Shown piece after piece: positions 29,401-45,256 of a stretch of DNA of 64,000 bases (within the stretch, counting starts at the first letter, position 1; each line of letters opens with the position of its first letter). The stretch comes from Neocallimastix lanati (nom. inval.) (lineage: Eukaryota > Neocallimastigomycota > Neocallimastigomycetes > Neocallimastigales > Neocallimastigaceae): positions 282,501-346,500 of the forward strand of contig JACVTC010000115.1 in the NCBI GenBank assembly GCA_016946835.1. The letters run 5' to 3'. The notes below the pieces were generated by a model that saw only the letters and a program-made list of their open reading frames with translations, was not told the origin of the DNA and did not search any database. Position numbers and translations under genes: made by a program.

Positions 29401-30199
29401 TTTTTTTTTCCAAATAACAATAATAACTTTAATTGTAACCATATTAATCCAAATAATTTAGATCAAAGACCTTTTCCAAATAATTTTACACTTAATCCAA
29501 ATGAAATTTTTCAAGATTACAACAAAAACTTTAATAATCATAACAAACAATAATCTTCCACCAATTCATTCTTTTATAATTATTTAAATAATTTTATTTC
29601 AAATTATAATAATTTAAATAGTAAACCCTTACACTTTACAAAATGATCATTTTGAAAATAAATCAGAAAATACTTAAGATACTTGTAGGAATGATAATAA
29701 TTTACAAAATAAAGTAAAAAACGATTTAATAAATGCGAATTCTATTAATGATAAAATAAAATAAATTTAATGAACTAAATAATTCAAAATTAATTTCAAA
29801 AAAAAAGTAAACATAAATTACGACCAAAATTTTTACTAAATAAGAAAAGAAACATGAATGAAGATAAAATAAGTGATAATAATAACAATAGTATTTCTAT
29901 ATCTGATGAAAATTCAAATAAAAGACAGTATGACAGTAAATCAAGATAAAAATATTATACTAAGTAATAATTTAAGTTACATTTCTAAAATTAAAGAAAA
30001 TTCAAATTCAAATATTAAAAAAAAATGTGAACAAAAAGACCTATAAATAATAGCGACAAATATTTATTAAATAATGTTGATAAAAATGAAAATAAAGGAA
30101 TGAATATTGATAATAAAGATACTAATAACAATGAAAATTCATGATCAAATATATCTAATATTTATATTTTTAATATTGAACCGTATTCAGACACTGATT

Positions 30200-30235
<36 letters not shown>

Positions 30236-30494
30236 AAATAAAAAAACTTAAAAGAAAGTGTAAATCCACTATTCCTGCTGTAATATTTGAAAATGAATCA
30301 CTTAATAATAATGGAAAAAAGAAAATTAAATATAGTACATTATATAGAAAAGAAAATATTAATAAAAACACTAAAATTAATATTGATTCTTTTGATAATG
30401 GCAGACCTAACAAAATATATTCATAAAGATTTAATAAAAAATTTGCAATTATTTATACAAAGAACTTGGTTGAACCTGCTATAAAAGTATATTC

Positions 30495-31300
30495 AATAAA
30501 GGTGATAAAATTCTATGGATAGAAGCACTAAACCATGAATTTAATAGTCTTGAAAAATTAAATATTTATGCCAGAGTTAAAAATCTTAGAACAGGAATTA
30601 ATATCATTACTCCAATAGAAATATTTTAGTGATATTTTTAATAGATTTAATGAAAATAATAGTAGACCTACTTTCAAATATGTATCTATCACAAGATTTT
30701 GAATTAAACAATAAACCGTTTAATACAAAGAAATATCAACAAGTAATTGGAAGCGTATTATATTTAGCTATTTGTACTAAATCAAATAATTATTTATTCT
30801 GCTATTAAAGCGTTAAGAAATGCTAATAAACCAACTTTATAAAATTGAGAAATTTTAAAGAAAATTCTCAGATATTTAAAGGATAACCTTAATTATGATT
30901 AAAAGTATATTTGAAATAAGAACATAGATATGTATGTTGATGCTGATTATGAAGTTAATGAAGAAACAGGAAAATCCACCACCTGTTTTTTAATTACTAC
31001 CAGTCTGGACCTATATTCTAGCACTCTAAATTACAAAATTGTATTGTCTTGTCAACAGATGAAAGTGAATATTATACAATAATAAAATGAGCTAAAAAAT
31101 TCTTATGGTTGAAAAAAATATATTTAGTGAATTAGGTATTAAAGATAAAGAAATGATAATAAATTTTGATATCCAAGCTGCTGTATATATAATGACAGAT
31201 TTACAAAATTCTTGAATGGAAAATTAATGAACCAATTTAGAGACAACATACTTTTAAAGTTTTGAATAATATCAAACTTTTGGAAGGATGTTGAAAATAA
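30495..31300 (+). pseudogene. copia reverse transcriptase/RNase H remnants
   Basis: About 30505-30620 reads WIEALNHEFNSLEKLNIYAR and then GINIITPIEI, the amino-terminal start of copia reverse transcriptase. After a deletion, KYQQVIGSVLYLAICTKS (about 30730-30783) marks the domain end. MYVDADYEVNEETGKSTTCF and QSGPIF.HSKLQNCIVLS, ending in WLKKIY, mark RNase H. The catalytic part is absent and frames are broken. Confidence 0.75.
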
Positions 31301-31340
31301 TAATATTTCATTACATCTAAATCTCACTAAATTACAAAAA

Positions 31341-31936
31341 TTATTTATGATTTATGATTTATGATTTGTTACTTATTATTTATTATTTATTATTTATTAT
31401 TTATTATTTATTATTTATTATTTATTATTTATTATTTATTATTTATTATTTATTATTTATTATTTATTATTTATTATTTATTATTTATTATTATTTATTT
31501 ATTATTTATTATTTAATTATTTATTATTTATTAGTATATATTTAAAATTAATGTAATTTTGGTTTTAATATAAGCATCAGTTATTTTATGAAAAATTTTT
31601 ATATTTTATTTTTTAAATCATTTATAGTAATATTAAATATTTATTAATATTATTAATTAATTAAGCATCATATATTGATTTATAAATCAAATCAATTTAA
31701 AAAAAATGAAATAATTAATTAAAAGATCGAATTGATAATTTGGAAGTAGTTCATTAATTATAAATGTAATATGTAATATTTCTATATATATTAATACCTT
31801 TTTTTTATACTTTATTTTAAAAGGCGGCTTAACCGTATTTGATGATATGTTTTTTAAACATATTATATTATTAAATAATGCTAAGTAAATATTATTGAAT
31901 GAGATTAACAATTCAGTAAACGTTATTACCAATATA

Positions 31937-31970
<34 letters not shown>

Positions 31971-32382
31971 GCATATGGTGGTTAAAAAAAAAAGTACCAA
32001 AGTTTTTTAAAAATAAAATATATATATATATATATAGTTATATATTTTTATTATATATTAAATAACAAAGTAAAATAAATACAATTATTCTTTATTATAT
32101 ATAAATAATTTTTACTTCAAAATTATATTTTTTATTATTGCATATATACAAAGAAAATAATTTATATTCATATATATTAAAATAAAAAGTTGATCTTTTA
32201 AATGATTATGTATTATCTGGTTATTTTGGAGTATCTGAGTTTTATATACAATTTTATGCGATAATTTTATGCACATAAAATATTTCATTAGAAAAGGACA
32301 AAACAGTTTTTTACAATTAGAATCAGAGTTTATATTTTACTAATTATTATACTTTTTTCATCTCTTCCTATATATTCCCTTT

Positions 32383-32414
<32 letters not shown>

Positions 32415-33657
32415 GATATCAAAAGAATAAATACATATGATTTTTAATGAAATATTAAAGCTTTTATAGATGTACTTCATATTAAAAATATGTTAATAAG
32501 GCTAACCATTTGGATTATAAAATAAAAACTTTTCTTATTCTCTTTCTCTTTCTCTTATCTCTAAAAATTGAATAAAAAATATTAAAATAAAAACATGAAA
32601 ATATGATGAATAAGAACTTCTGATTTGTTCATTCACTACTAATTTTTTTTTTTTCTATAAACTCAAAATTTGCATTATTTTAAGCTATACATAATATAAA
32701 ATAATATAATATAATAATATATTGTTAATTCAATTTAATACGATATAAAATTTTTTATATTATTTAATATTACTTAATAATATAAATAATAAAAAATCAT
32801 AAATAATAAAAATATTAATATTTAATAATAGATAAGTAATCATATATTATGATAATAATGAAATTCCATATAAATCAATTAAAATTATATATAGAAATAT
32901 TGATAGGCTTGATAAATTTATATAAAATAAAATTTTAATTTTAATTTAATTATTTTTTTTTATTTTTTATTTTATTTTTTTTTAGTCCCAAGTTAAATTT
33001 AATTTCACCTTAATTCTATAAGCTATTAATTAATTTATCTTTCAAAATTAGATACATCATAAAGTTAAAATTTCTTAATTTTTTACTTCTTTATTTATTT
33101 TATTTTATTTTTTTTTTTCTTCAATATCTTTATATTACAAAGTCAATATATATGTTTTTTTTTTTTAATAAAGAAAACTTATTATTAATTGTAGAAAATA
33201 CCAAGAAAAGATAAAAATAAAAAAGTTTAGAGAAAATAATATCAATAACCATTCACCAATAATAAAAAAAAATTATCCTATAATAGATATTTTATAAGTA
33301 AAAAATCAAATATATCACTAAATATTCACAATTAATTAAAAAAATATTATTCCATAATGAATATTATCTAAGTATAATAATAATATATCAATAAGTAATC
33401 ACTTATAACTGAAAATATTATTTTATAACATATAAAGCAATAACGTAATTTCAAAAAAAAAAAAAATAAAATAAAAATAAAATAAAAATGAATAAATAAA
33501 AATATAAATATAATTAAAAATAGAATAAAATAATAATTTAAATTTAAATTAGATAGAATATATTATATAATCTCTCTCTCTCTCTCTCTCTTTTTTTTTT
33601 TTTCTCATTTTTTCTCTCTTTTTTTTCATATATAAAAAATTTAGTATTATTATCAAC
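31341..33657. other. Intergenic region with heptamer array
   Basis: A TTATTTA heptamer array spans about 31373-31540. A long A tract lies at 31940-31968 and (TA)n near 32020. No gene is seen. Just before the ATG at 33658 there is a (CT)n and T-rich tract (about 33571-33627), a pyrimidine-rich stretch that often lies near transcription starts in fungi. Confidence 0.55.
33571..33627 (+). promoter_or_regulatory. Pyrimidine-rich (CT)n tract upstream of the membrane-protein gene
   Basis: About eleven CT dinucleotides are followed by T-rich sequence with TCTC motifs, 30 bases before the start codon. In filamentous fungi such tracts often mark core promoters. That role here is inference. Confidence 0.35.
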
Positions 33658-34221
33658 ATGAACGAAACTTTACCTGATGTTTCACTAATGTTATCAATAG
33701 TAGATACAATACCAGTTATCTTTTTTTTCTTTACCACTATTCTTATAGCCAAAAAATTAATAAAAGTTCATATTTTTGGAAGTATTCTTTTTTATTTTGG
33801 TAGTATAATCTCATTTATTGGAGGAATTCTGCAAGTAATATGGAAACTTGTTATTGCTATCCAAAGCAAAAATATAAAAATTTTTCATACTCAATTCAAA
33901 TTTTCTTTATCAGGTGGATTTATTATTATGATTCTATCAATAATTATTTCTCATTCAAAAATAAATTGGAAAGCAACAAAAATAAAACTTTTAAAAATTC
34001 CATGTATAATTTTTATAATAATAATTATATTATGTTTTATTTCATTATTAATATTTATGTTCAAACTTGATTCAAATAAATCTTCAACAAATTGGATTGA
34101 AGAATGTTCAAATATTATAATGCAAGGAAGTGTTTTCTTATGTACTTTAATTGCCACTAAAAATAATAAAGTGGATAATCAGGACTTTGATAAGGAATGC
34201 GATAAAAATCAAACTGTTTAA
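33658..34221 (+). CDS. Small multi-pass membrane protein, paralog 1
   Basis: A single-exon ORF of 187 residues with ATG in a fitting context (TCAACATGAA). About five hydrophobic segments lie near residues 14-31, 38-60, 80-98, 115-136 and 153-164. It shares with its paralog at 36510 the motifs LPDVSL/LPDFSL, IPVIFFF/LPVIFFF, QVIWKL/QVLWKL, ISHSKINWK/VSHSTINWK, EEC and QGSVFLCT/QGSFLICT. I do not know the function. The layout (LPD start, VDxxPVxFF) recalls uncharacterised membrane proteins of gut Firmicutes, which would suggest transfer, but this is from memory and unverified. The lack of introns sets it apart from most neighbours. Confidence 0.75.
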   Translation: MNETLPDVSLMLSIVDTIPVIFFFFTTILIAKKLIKVHIFGSILFYFGSIISFIGGILQVIWKLVIAIQSKNIKIFHTQFKFSLSGGFIIMILSIIISHSKINWKATKIKLLKIPCIIFIIIIILCFISLLIFMFKLDSNKSSTNWIEECSNIIMQGSVFLCTLIATKNNKVDNQDFDKECDKNQTV

Positions 34222-36509
<2,288 letters not shown>

Positions 36510-37058
36510 ATGGATAAACTGGATAAAACACTTCCTGATTTTTCATTATCATTAGCATTAGTTGATGCTTTACCTGTCATATTCTTTTTCCTTTCTTCTT
36601 TAAGTATTGCAAAAGAATTAAAAAAAATACATTCATTAGGAGGTTTGTTATTCAATATTGGTAGAATATTAGCATATTCAGGAGGATTTTTCCAAGTTCT
36701 TTGGAAATTAATTATTGCTTTATTCAATAAAAATATTTATATTTTCCATTCTCAAATAAAATACTTATTACCCCTTGGATTTATATTTATCATTATTTCT
36801 CTAATAGTATCTCATTCAACAATAAATTGGAAAAAATTAATAACAAAACTTTTAAGTATGCCATGTTTAATCTTTGTGTTCATCATTATGTTTTGTAACC
36901 TCTTAATGATATCATTTTTATTCACAATGAATCAACTTAATACAAAATCTCACTGGAAAGAAGAATGTGTCAATGTGATATTCCAAGGAAGTTTTCTAAT
37001 TTGTACTCATATAGCTTCAAAAAATGAAATTAATAGAAAAGAAAATAAGCAAAAATAA
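36510..37058 (+). CDS. Small multi-pass membrane protein, paralog 2
   Basis: A single-exon ORF of 182 residues with the same hydrophobic layout as the gene at 33658 and about half of the positions alike by eye over the whole length. It starts MDKLDKTLPDFSLSLALVDA and ends in a Lys/Glu-rich tail. Same strand and 2.3 kb apart, so the pair probably arose by local duplication. A pentamer array lies directly upstream. Function unknown; a membrane location is inferred from the helices. Confidence 0.75.
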   Translation: MDKLDKTLPDFSLSLALVDALPVIFFFLSSLSIAKELKKIHSLGGLLFNIGRILAYSGGFFQVLWKLIIALFNKNIYIFHSQIKYLLPLGFIFIIISLIVSHSTINWKKLITKLLSMPCLIFVFIIMFCNLLMISFLFTMNQLNTKSHWKEECVNVIFQGSFLICTHIASKNEINRKENKQK

Positions 37059-37318
37059 CTAATAATAATAATAATAATAATAATAAATATTATATAATAT
37101 ATATAAATGATATCTTTTAAAAATTACATAATAATTAAAAATAAAAATAAAATAAAATTTAATAAATTAAAAGCATAATAAAATAAATATAAAAAATAAT
37201 TCATGTACTTAATAAATATATAATAATATAATATATAATATATATAAATATAAAAAAAATTTTTTTTATTTTATTAATGTTTTATATTATTAATTAGACT
37301 GAAATGATTCACAAGTTT

Positions 37319-37357
<39 letters not shown>

Positions 37358-37877
37358 CCTTCCGAAAGCTTATTGAGATATAAAGCGTACATATTAATTA
37401 ATAAATGAATAAATAAAATTGTCTTTGTTTATTTTATGCATATATAATAAATAATTAAATAATAAATAATAATAATAATAATAATAATTATGAATAAAAA
37501 ATAATTTATTATCTAAATGATATGAAGGTATATTTAAAACTATGTTATTATTTTACATTATTGGTATATTATAAAATATAAAATATAAAATATAAAAAAA
37601 TAAAAAATAAAAAATAAAAATAAAATAAATATAATAAGTATAATATAATAATAAAATTAAAATTAAAATTAAAAAATAAAAAGTAAAAAATAATAATAAT
37701 AATAATAATCATTATAATAATAATAAAATTTATATATATAGTATTCATTAAAATAATAATATTATTATTAATAATATATTATTATTATATATACTGTTTT
37801 GTTTTGTTTTGTTTTGTTTTGTTTTGTTTTGTTTTGTTTAATGATCTATTATACTATTCTATTAAACTTTTTTTTTT
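37059..37877. other. Spacer between convergent genes
   Basis: Low-complexity DNA with an A32 tract at 37321-37353, AATA arrays, and nine (TTTTG) pentamers at 37797-37839. Convergent genes flank it, so both transcript ends should lie here. No clear terminator can be named. Confidence 0.55.
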
Positions 37878-40490
37878 TTAATTTTTTTTATAACGATTAA
37901 GAATTTCACTAATTTTTTGATAAATATTTTGATAATAATTATAATTATATATTTTATTGATATCGCCTATTGTATCCCCTTTATGATTAATATTATAAAT
38001 GTCTGCACCATTCTCAATTAAATATTCTAGAATAGGTTTATTTCTAGTTTTGATAGCATAAACTAACGATATATTACCCTCTTTATCCTTCATATTGATA
38101 TTTACATTAAATTCAGGTCCTATTAACATTTTTAGTAGATGAAAATTATTTTCATTAATCACCGTTTGAATGATTCGTATCGTTATATTATTAATGTTAT
38201 ATTTGACAAGATACTCAAAAATCTCTTCATTTAAATTTTTTTCATAATTTTCAACAAGTTCCTCAATGAATCCATTTAATATGTTATTTTCGGGTATATT
38301 TTCTATTAAACATTTAAGGGTATCTAGATCTCCTAAATGTAAGGCATAGATGAGTGAAGACTGAATGGTGTTCCCTACAACATAGTTTACAAGAGCTCCC
38401 TTTTGAATTAATAATCGAATTAAATCAATGGATTTCATTTTAATAGCATAAGATAAACAAGATTTCCCATTTTTTTCATTAACATAGTTCACATTAGCTC
38501 CTCGATGAATAAGACATTTAATCATTTGTATTTTATCTTTGTCAGAAAATTTCTTGTTTATAAGGAGGGTCATCAATGGAATTTCACCGTGTTCGTTGGG
38601 TTCATTTACTAAGAGGTTTTTGGAATCTAACAGTAATAAAAATATTTCTTTATTACCAATATCAATAGAAATATGAAAAGGGGAAATGGTATATTTAAAT
38701 TTATTTTGAATGTTAATCTCCACTCCAATTTCAATTAGATATTTCAATGTTTCAATGTCCTCCTTAATAAGGGAATAATAAAACACCGTATTTCCAAATT
38801 GATCTACTTCATTAATATTAACATAATTCAACAGGATTTTAAATATTTCTTGACTGTTTAAAAAGTATGATATAATTAATGGGGTAAACCCACTATAATT
38901 AAAATCATCTTCATAAATTTTTTCATTTTCATTCAAAAGGGTCTGGAGTAGATCTACCCTCTTACGGTAAATAGCGGATATCAGTGAATGATTCATATCG
39001 CTGACATTGATTTCTTCATTAATCATTTGATTATATACTAATAACCATTTAATCACTAAATAATTTTTATCCTGTATGGCTAAGGATAAAAGGGATTGAC
39101 TATATTTATTTTTGGTATAGCCATGAGCACCATGTTCCACTAAATACTTGAATATTTCTTGACTTACAAGATGATCTGGAGTTATCTTCGTTCCTATACC
39201 ATAATAGGCAATAAATATTGGGTATTCTTCATTTTTATCTTTGACATTAACATCAAAAAAAATATCAGTAGAATTCATTAAATATTGAATAATGGATAAA
39301 TTCTGTATTTTAATTAAAATATTTAATAATAGGGATAAATATTGAATATCAGATTTGATGATCTTTGAAGTGTCCATTTGATTTGCTATATCCTCATCAT
39401 TAAAAGTTAGTCCTAATAATTTTTGAATAATAAATTTCATGATTGCAATATTATTAAATTTACTGGCTTTCAATAATAAATTCTCACAAAAATTATAATA
39501 ATGGTGTAATTCCCTGAATTTCGCATCCATGAATTTTTCTATTAAATATTTAGTAATATCACAATGATTATAATTCATTGCTTCAATAATAATTTGTTCC
39601 ATATCAATTTTCTCATAATTAAATTCATGAATATTTAATATTTTTTGAACTAAGGTATAATTGTTTAAACAGACTGCCTTTTGTAAAATTTTATTCTTAT
39701 AAATTTTATTTAATACTAGATTCAAGTCTCTACTATCATAATCAAAAAGCAATTCAATAACTTTCATTTTTTCATACCATCTTTTCATGGCATTATCATA
39801 CATAGAATCTGTTATTTGAAGTTTATTTTTTTCTTTAGAAATAATTACTTTAAATTGTTCCCTAGATAATGGGGTCTTATTCTTATAAATATGAAGTAAA
39901 TTTATAATGAAAGTATTATCAAAAATAAAATGTTGAAAAACAATACCCAATAAATTATTTTTATATTTGGAACTAATCCAATTATCAATATCATCTGAGG
40001 TAATACCATCAACACAAAATCCTTTACTTAAAATATACATTAAATTTTCTTTATTAAGATAGTCAAAACGAGATAAATAGTGAAGAATATTTATTTTTTC
40101 ATTATCCATATCATCATATTGATAGTCTATAGCAAAATTGATATCCGCTTTACCATCAATTAATAAATTGGCAATTTTAAATTTGGATAATGCAACAGCT
40201 GAAAAAAGAGGAGTTTTATATCCTTTAAAATTAATGGGATGATACTTATTTCTATATTCAAGGCTAACATAATAGTAATAGTTAAAAGTTTCATACTGAC
40301 ATTGATGAATAATACATTCTATTACTTCTATTGAAATATTACTTTCTATGGCATAGATTAGAATATCAAAATTATTATTAAGATTTTTAAGGTTAATATG
40401 TTTCTTTTGAATATAACTTTCCAATTCTCTCACATCATCTTTATCAATTATTTCAAGAATATTATTTAAATTGTTATCAATGAAATTCAT
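37878..40490 (-). CDS. Ankyrin-repeat protein, 870 residues
   Basis: A single uninterrupted ORF starting MNFIDNNLNNILEIIDKDD. Ankyrin repeats fill most of the length. Clear ones include KTPLFSAVALSKFKIANLLI near residue 85, GFTPLIISYFLNSQEIFKIL, GNTVFYYSLIKEDIETLKYL, GKSCLSYAIKMKSIDLIRLL followed by GALVNYV, and GNISLVYAIKTRNKPILEYL followed by GADIYNI near the C terminus. No signal peptide, membrane segment or other domain is seen. Ankyrin arrays bind protein partners; the partner is unknown. The codon mix is less AT-rich than the surroundings, and no intron interrupts 2.6 kb, unlike most other long genes here. Large ankyrin families are common in gut fungi. Confidence 0.92.
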   Translation of the reverse strand: MNFIDNNLNNILEIIDKDDVRELESYIQKKHINLKNLNNNFDILIYAIESNISIEVIECIIHQCQYETFNYYYYVSLEYRNKYHPINFKGYKTPLFSAVALSKFKIANLLIDGKADINFAIDYQYDDMDNEKINILHYLSRFDYLNKENLMYILSKGFCVDGITSDDIDNWISSKYKNNLLGIVFQHFIFDNTFIINLLHIYKNKTPLSREQFKVIISKEKNKLQITDSMYDNAMKRWYEKMKVIELLFDYDSRDLNLVLNKIYKNKILQKAVCLNNYTLVQKILNIHEFNYEKIDMEQIIIEAMNYNHCDITKYLIEKFMDAKFRELHHYYNFCENLLLKASKFNNIAIMKFIIQKLLGLTFNDEDIANQMDTSKIIKSDIQYLSLLLNILIKIQNLSIIQYLMNSTDIFFDVNVKDKNEEYPIFIAYYGIGTKITPDHLVSQEIFKYLVEHGAHGYTKNKYSQSLLSLAIQDKNYLVIKWLLVYNQMINEEINVSDMNHSLISAIYRKRVDLLQTLLNENEKIYEDDFNYSGFTPLIISYFLNSQEIFKILLNYVNINEVDQFGNTVFYYSLIKEDIETLKYLIEIGVEINIQNKFKYTISPFHISIDIGNKEIFLLLLDSKNLLVNEPNEHGEIPLMTLLINKKFSDKDKIQMIKCLIHRGANVNYVNEKNGKSCLSYAIKMKSIDLIRLLIQKGALVNYVVGNTIQSSLIYALHLGDLDTLKCLIENIPENNILNGFIEELVENYEKNLNEEIFEYLVKYNINNITIRIIQTVINENNFHLLKMLIGPEFNVNINMKDKEGNISLVYAIKTRNKPILEYLIENGADIYNINHKGDTIGDINKIYNYNYYQNIYQKISEILNRYKKN

Positions 40491-41353
40491 TTTTTTTTTT
40501 TTTTTTTTTTTATTTTTTTTTTAAATTGATATTAATTTCTTTATAATTTTAATTTCAAAAATATCAATTATAATACTTTGATTTTTATATTATTAATTTT
40601 ACAAAATAAATTATATTATATTATTAGTGTTACTATTTTAATTATTTATTAATGAATATAACCAATTTATACGAATATTTATAAATCTAAATTATTTTAC
40701 AAATGAATTCACCTCTAAAGTGAAAAATAAAAATTTAACCACTTTATAATAATTTAATTATAACTTCCATTATTTTCTACTTTTTTTTTTTTTTTATTAT
40801 TTTTTAAAAAAGAAAAAAATAAATAGAAAGATAAGTAATCAAATAGTACATTTAAAATATAACATTTATTTTTTCTTTTTTCATTATTATATTAGCATTT
40901 AGAATGATATTAAATTTAAATAAGCCTTTATTATTTATATATATATGTTGATTAAATATAATTATACATTATACATTATTAAAATTCTCAACAATTTTTA
41001 AATATGTTTGTTGAATAATCTTTAATTTAAATAAAATAAAGAGAAGGATTGATTTTATCTGATAAATTAATATTATAAATAAAAATAATTATATGTATAA
41101 TTGAAAAATAAAATTTTAAATTGTGAAATGTAAAATATAACAATATTTATTAAATAAAAAATTTTAAAAAAATAAATATTTCTAATACATAAATAATTAT
41201 ACATATAATTGAAAAATGAAATTTTAAAATATAAATGTAAAATATATAAAATTTATACATAAATAATATATATGTTAAGTTTAATAAGCATTATATTTAT
41301 CTATCTATTAGTCTTCTTTATTTATTTATTTATTTACTTATTTATTTATTTAC

Positions 41354-41408
<55 letters not shown>

Positions 41409-44400
41409 TATATATATATATATAAGTAATAAAAGTACTAATTTTATAATTATATTTAATAAACACTTATTTTTTTCTATTATTATTATTTTACTAATTT
41501 TGATAATTTTTCTATAACATATATTATTTTGAAGAGTTTTTTCTTTTTTTTTTCTACTTTTACATATAGTATATATAACCATTTAATGCATCCATCTATA
41601 GTTTACCAATCTATAACTAAAAAAAAAGTTTATGAAGAACCTTATACAAAAGTATTAAAATCAATATTATATATAATGTCATAATTACATTAATATGAAA
41701 ATGTTTCTATTAAAGCACTAATAAAAATATTAATAATATATTAGTGGATTTTTTGTATTAACATCAATAGTAATTTAATCCATACTATTTAAATATATAT
41801 GAAATGAATAAAAATAAAATAACTTTTATTCTATTATTATATGGATTTCATAAAAAAAATTTTTTTTCATAATAAAATAAAATTGCTTTCTTTATTTTTA
41901 ATAACTTTATTTAATATAACGTATTCAAGTTTTTCCTATTTTCCCAGTATATATCAAATTTTTTTAAGAAATTATAAAAAAATATCATGACAAGTAATCT
42001 TTAAAATATTTATGAATACATAATTAATATAATGAATAGAAAATAACGCATTATTTATTTTATAAAGATTTAAAATTTTTTTCTATCTCTGTAAAAAAAA
42101 CTTGTTCTATGTTATTTTATTCTATAATTTTATTTTATTTTATTTTATTTTATTTTATTTTATTTTATTTTATTCAATCTGTACTTTATATTTAATATTC
42201 TACTATTTATTTTATTTTATTTTATTTTATTTTATTTTATTTTATTTTATTTTATTTTATTTTATTTTATTTTATTTTATTTTATTTTATTTTATTTTAT
42301 TTTATTTTATTTTATTTTAAATTCTTTCTTCTTTCCTTAACAAAAAGGTCTAATAAAAAGAGTTAGAATAATAACAAAAAAAAACTATAGTAACTAAAAC
42401 AAAAACACAAGGCTAAAAATCATACACTCTAATTAAGAAATAATGAAGAAATTAGAGACCTTAATACTCATTTTAATACTTTATTATATTGATTATTTTA
42501 AAATTTTCATTTTTAACTTTTACAATCATCATTTTTAACTTTTAGACCTAAGACTTATAATAATTTTTAAAAATAGAAAATTCTATTAATTCTATAAATC
42601 TTTAATAGTTTGTCATGTCATTTAGATTTTATATGCATTTTAATAAATGTAATATATAATAATTTATTGCATAGGAATCATGTAGCAATAAAATTTATTT
42701 TAAAATAATAAAATATAATTAAAAATTTTTCATTTAAATTAAAAATGTATTAATAATAAATGTGATACGATGTAGATATATATTGATAGTAAAAATAAAT
42801 GAAAGAATTATTTGAATATCAATATCAAAATATTCCTTTAATTCATAACCAAACTATATTTCAAGGCAAAAGAAAAAATTCCTGTTGATATTAAAAATAA
42901 ATGACAACATGAGAATTATAATCAAAAAATAAAATTTAACTCTTCAAATACCTATTGAAAATACTAAACTTCTATCATTCATAATCTATTCTCCCCAGAC
43001 ACTTAAAATAAAAGTCATTTCACTTTATCTATTATAAAATGAATGACTTTAATATAAAGAAAGTCTCTTATTAACATAGACCTCGATATATTGAAAAATA
43101 ATTAAAAAATATCAATATACCAACATATATTGATGGGTTCAATAAATATATATGTATATTATTTTTATACATATCTTTTAAAAATAATTATACTTAGGTA
43201 TGCCAAGATATATACTAATTATAATAATAAAGAATATTAAAATTTTAATTTTAATGTTCTTCATTATTGTTTTAAATACTTATTTTTTAAGTATATTTCT
43301 AACTTATTTAATGACTAAAATAATAGATATTTCTTTTACTATTAAAAAACATTTTTATATGCTAATTATTTATTCTAATTAATATATAATATAATAATCA
43401 ACCATTTATTACCTAAGTGTAATTATTTCTTAATATTAAACATAAAAAAAATAATAATAATAATAAATCATTCATCTATTATAATATTATCCATAAGATT
43501 TTAAAATAATTTATTATTACTTTATTTATTTATTTATTTATTTACATATTTATTTATATTTTTATATATTATGATAATCTGTAAAAAGTTTATTTATGTA
43601 TTTTTTATTTACATTTAGTTAAAAAATTAAAAAGGGCTTTATCTATTAATTATTTTATATTATAATATTATCTACAATTTTAATTTTTTAAATTTAAAAA
43701 AAAAATAACTGTTTTTTTAAATATAAATATTAAAAGTTTTTAATTATATATATTATAAAAAATATTATATTTCTTTTATTTATTATTTAAAAGAGGTGAT
43801 ATTTTTTTTATAAATAATAAAATATATTTTTTTTTTACTAAATTTAATTAAATTAGTAAATTCTATTTGACCAATAATATATATGGATCAAAAACCTTTT
43901 TTTTTAAAAAAAAAATTATTTATTAAATCTTAAAAAATTATTTTTTTTTCTTTTTTCTTTATATTAATATGAAAGTAGTACAAATCTATTAATAATTATT
44001 TATAAAAATAAAATATATATTACCTATAAATAAATGACTTTATAAAAGTAAAAAAAAAAAAAAAGCATCTATTTATACGTATGTACATTTTTAATATATT
44101 TAAATTTATTTATGAATAATTTCTTTTCTATATCATAATAAAATGTAAAATGAATAAACTGTATTAATCATTTATTAAAAAATTATATTATAATAATTAT
44201 TATATATTATATATTGTTGCTTATATAGAAATTAAACTCATGAAAAAAAAATAATGATAATAAATAGCATATTATTAATCTTAATATTAATTATTTTTGT
44301 AATAAATAATATCACTTAATAATATTTGTAATATATCAATAACATATTTACAGCTTTTCGCTGTGGTATGAATTTATAAATTCTATAGAAGTCTAATAGT

Positions 44401-45223
44401 TATTCCTATTTAAATACTTTAATATTTTAATATGTTTTTATTAACTGCCATATTTTTGTATGTATCCTTTTGTTTTTCAATGTATCATCATAATAAATAA
44501 ATAAATATAATATATATAGTTTTATCTATTGAATTATTATATATTATATATTTATGTATTATCTATTTAATTATTTAATTCTTGATAGTTTAATATTATA
44601 ATTGAATTGGATTTTATTATTATTTAAGGTTTTATTATTTTTTAAAATTTTCTATTTTAATAAAAAAAAATAATAATAAAAACTAAAAACCGAATATAAT
44701 AAAATAATTATTAAATTAAATAAAAAATAAAGTATATAAATAAAAATAAAAATAAAAATAAAAATAAAAGAAAATATTATACATATATATCAGTAAATAA
44801 ATAATAAAGTTTTATAATATTTTAACACTTTTTATTTAAAAAGTGATAATATCTGTTAGAAAAAAAAAATACAAAAATAAAAATTTTATTTTATAATAAT
44901 AAAGTAGTATTACTTTATTTTATTATATATAATTTTTTTATATATTTAATAAATATTTTATTATTTATCAGTAGAAGAAGAATTTTTATTTAAATTTCAT
45001 TTTCATGATTTAAAAATAATATATATATATTACTTTAAAACAATTTTGATTTATTTTATATAAATCTTAAAAAGGTCATATAATATATTATTAAACAAAT
45101 AATAATAACAAATAATACTATTAGCAATAATAATAAAATAAAAAAAATAAAAATAATAACTAAGAAATAAGATTAAAAATAATTTATAATAATTAAATTG
45201 AAGAGGGGAATAATATTCTTTTT

Positions 45224-45256
<33 letters not shown>

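Larger units (their letters stand above)
27129..31340 (+). mobile_element. Decayed Ty1/copia LTR retrotransposon
   Basis: The possible 5' LTR starts TGTTGAAAATAA at about 27129 and includes ATTACATCTAATTCTCACTA near 27299. The truncated 3' LTR starts TGTTGAAAATAA at about 31289 and has ATTACATCTAAATCTCACTA soon after. Inside, in copia order, are gag-like sequence from ATG 27461, a GAG-pre-integrase motif (LWYRRLAHFNI), an integrase core start (LVHMDTIQYSDE, then DYSRYG), the start of the reverse transcriptase domain (WIEALNHEFNSLEKLNIY), its end (YQQVIGSVLYLAICT), and an RNase H segment (YVDADYEVNEETGKST). Stops and frameshifts are frequent, and the central reverse transcriptase, with its catalytic motif, is missing. 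The copy is dead. Confidence 0.8.

Noticed and set aside
33840-34157. Overlapping ORFs on both strands inside the first membrane-protein gene
   Set aside because: Shadows; the paralog at 36510 conserves only the main frame.
38000-40000. Possible viral origin of the ankyrin gene, since long intron-less ankyrin proteins occur in large DNA viruses
   Set aside because: No other virus-like gene is nearby, and large ankyrin families are normal in gut fungi.
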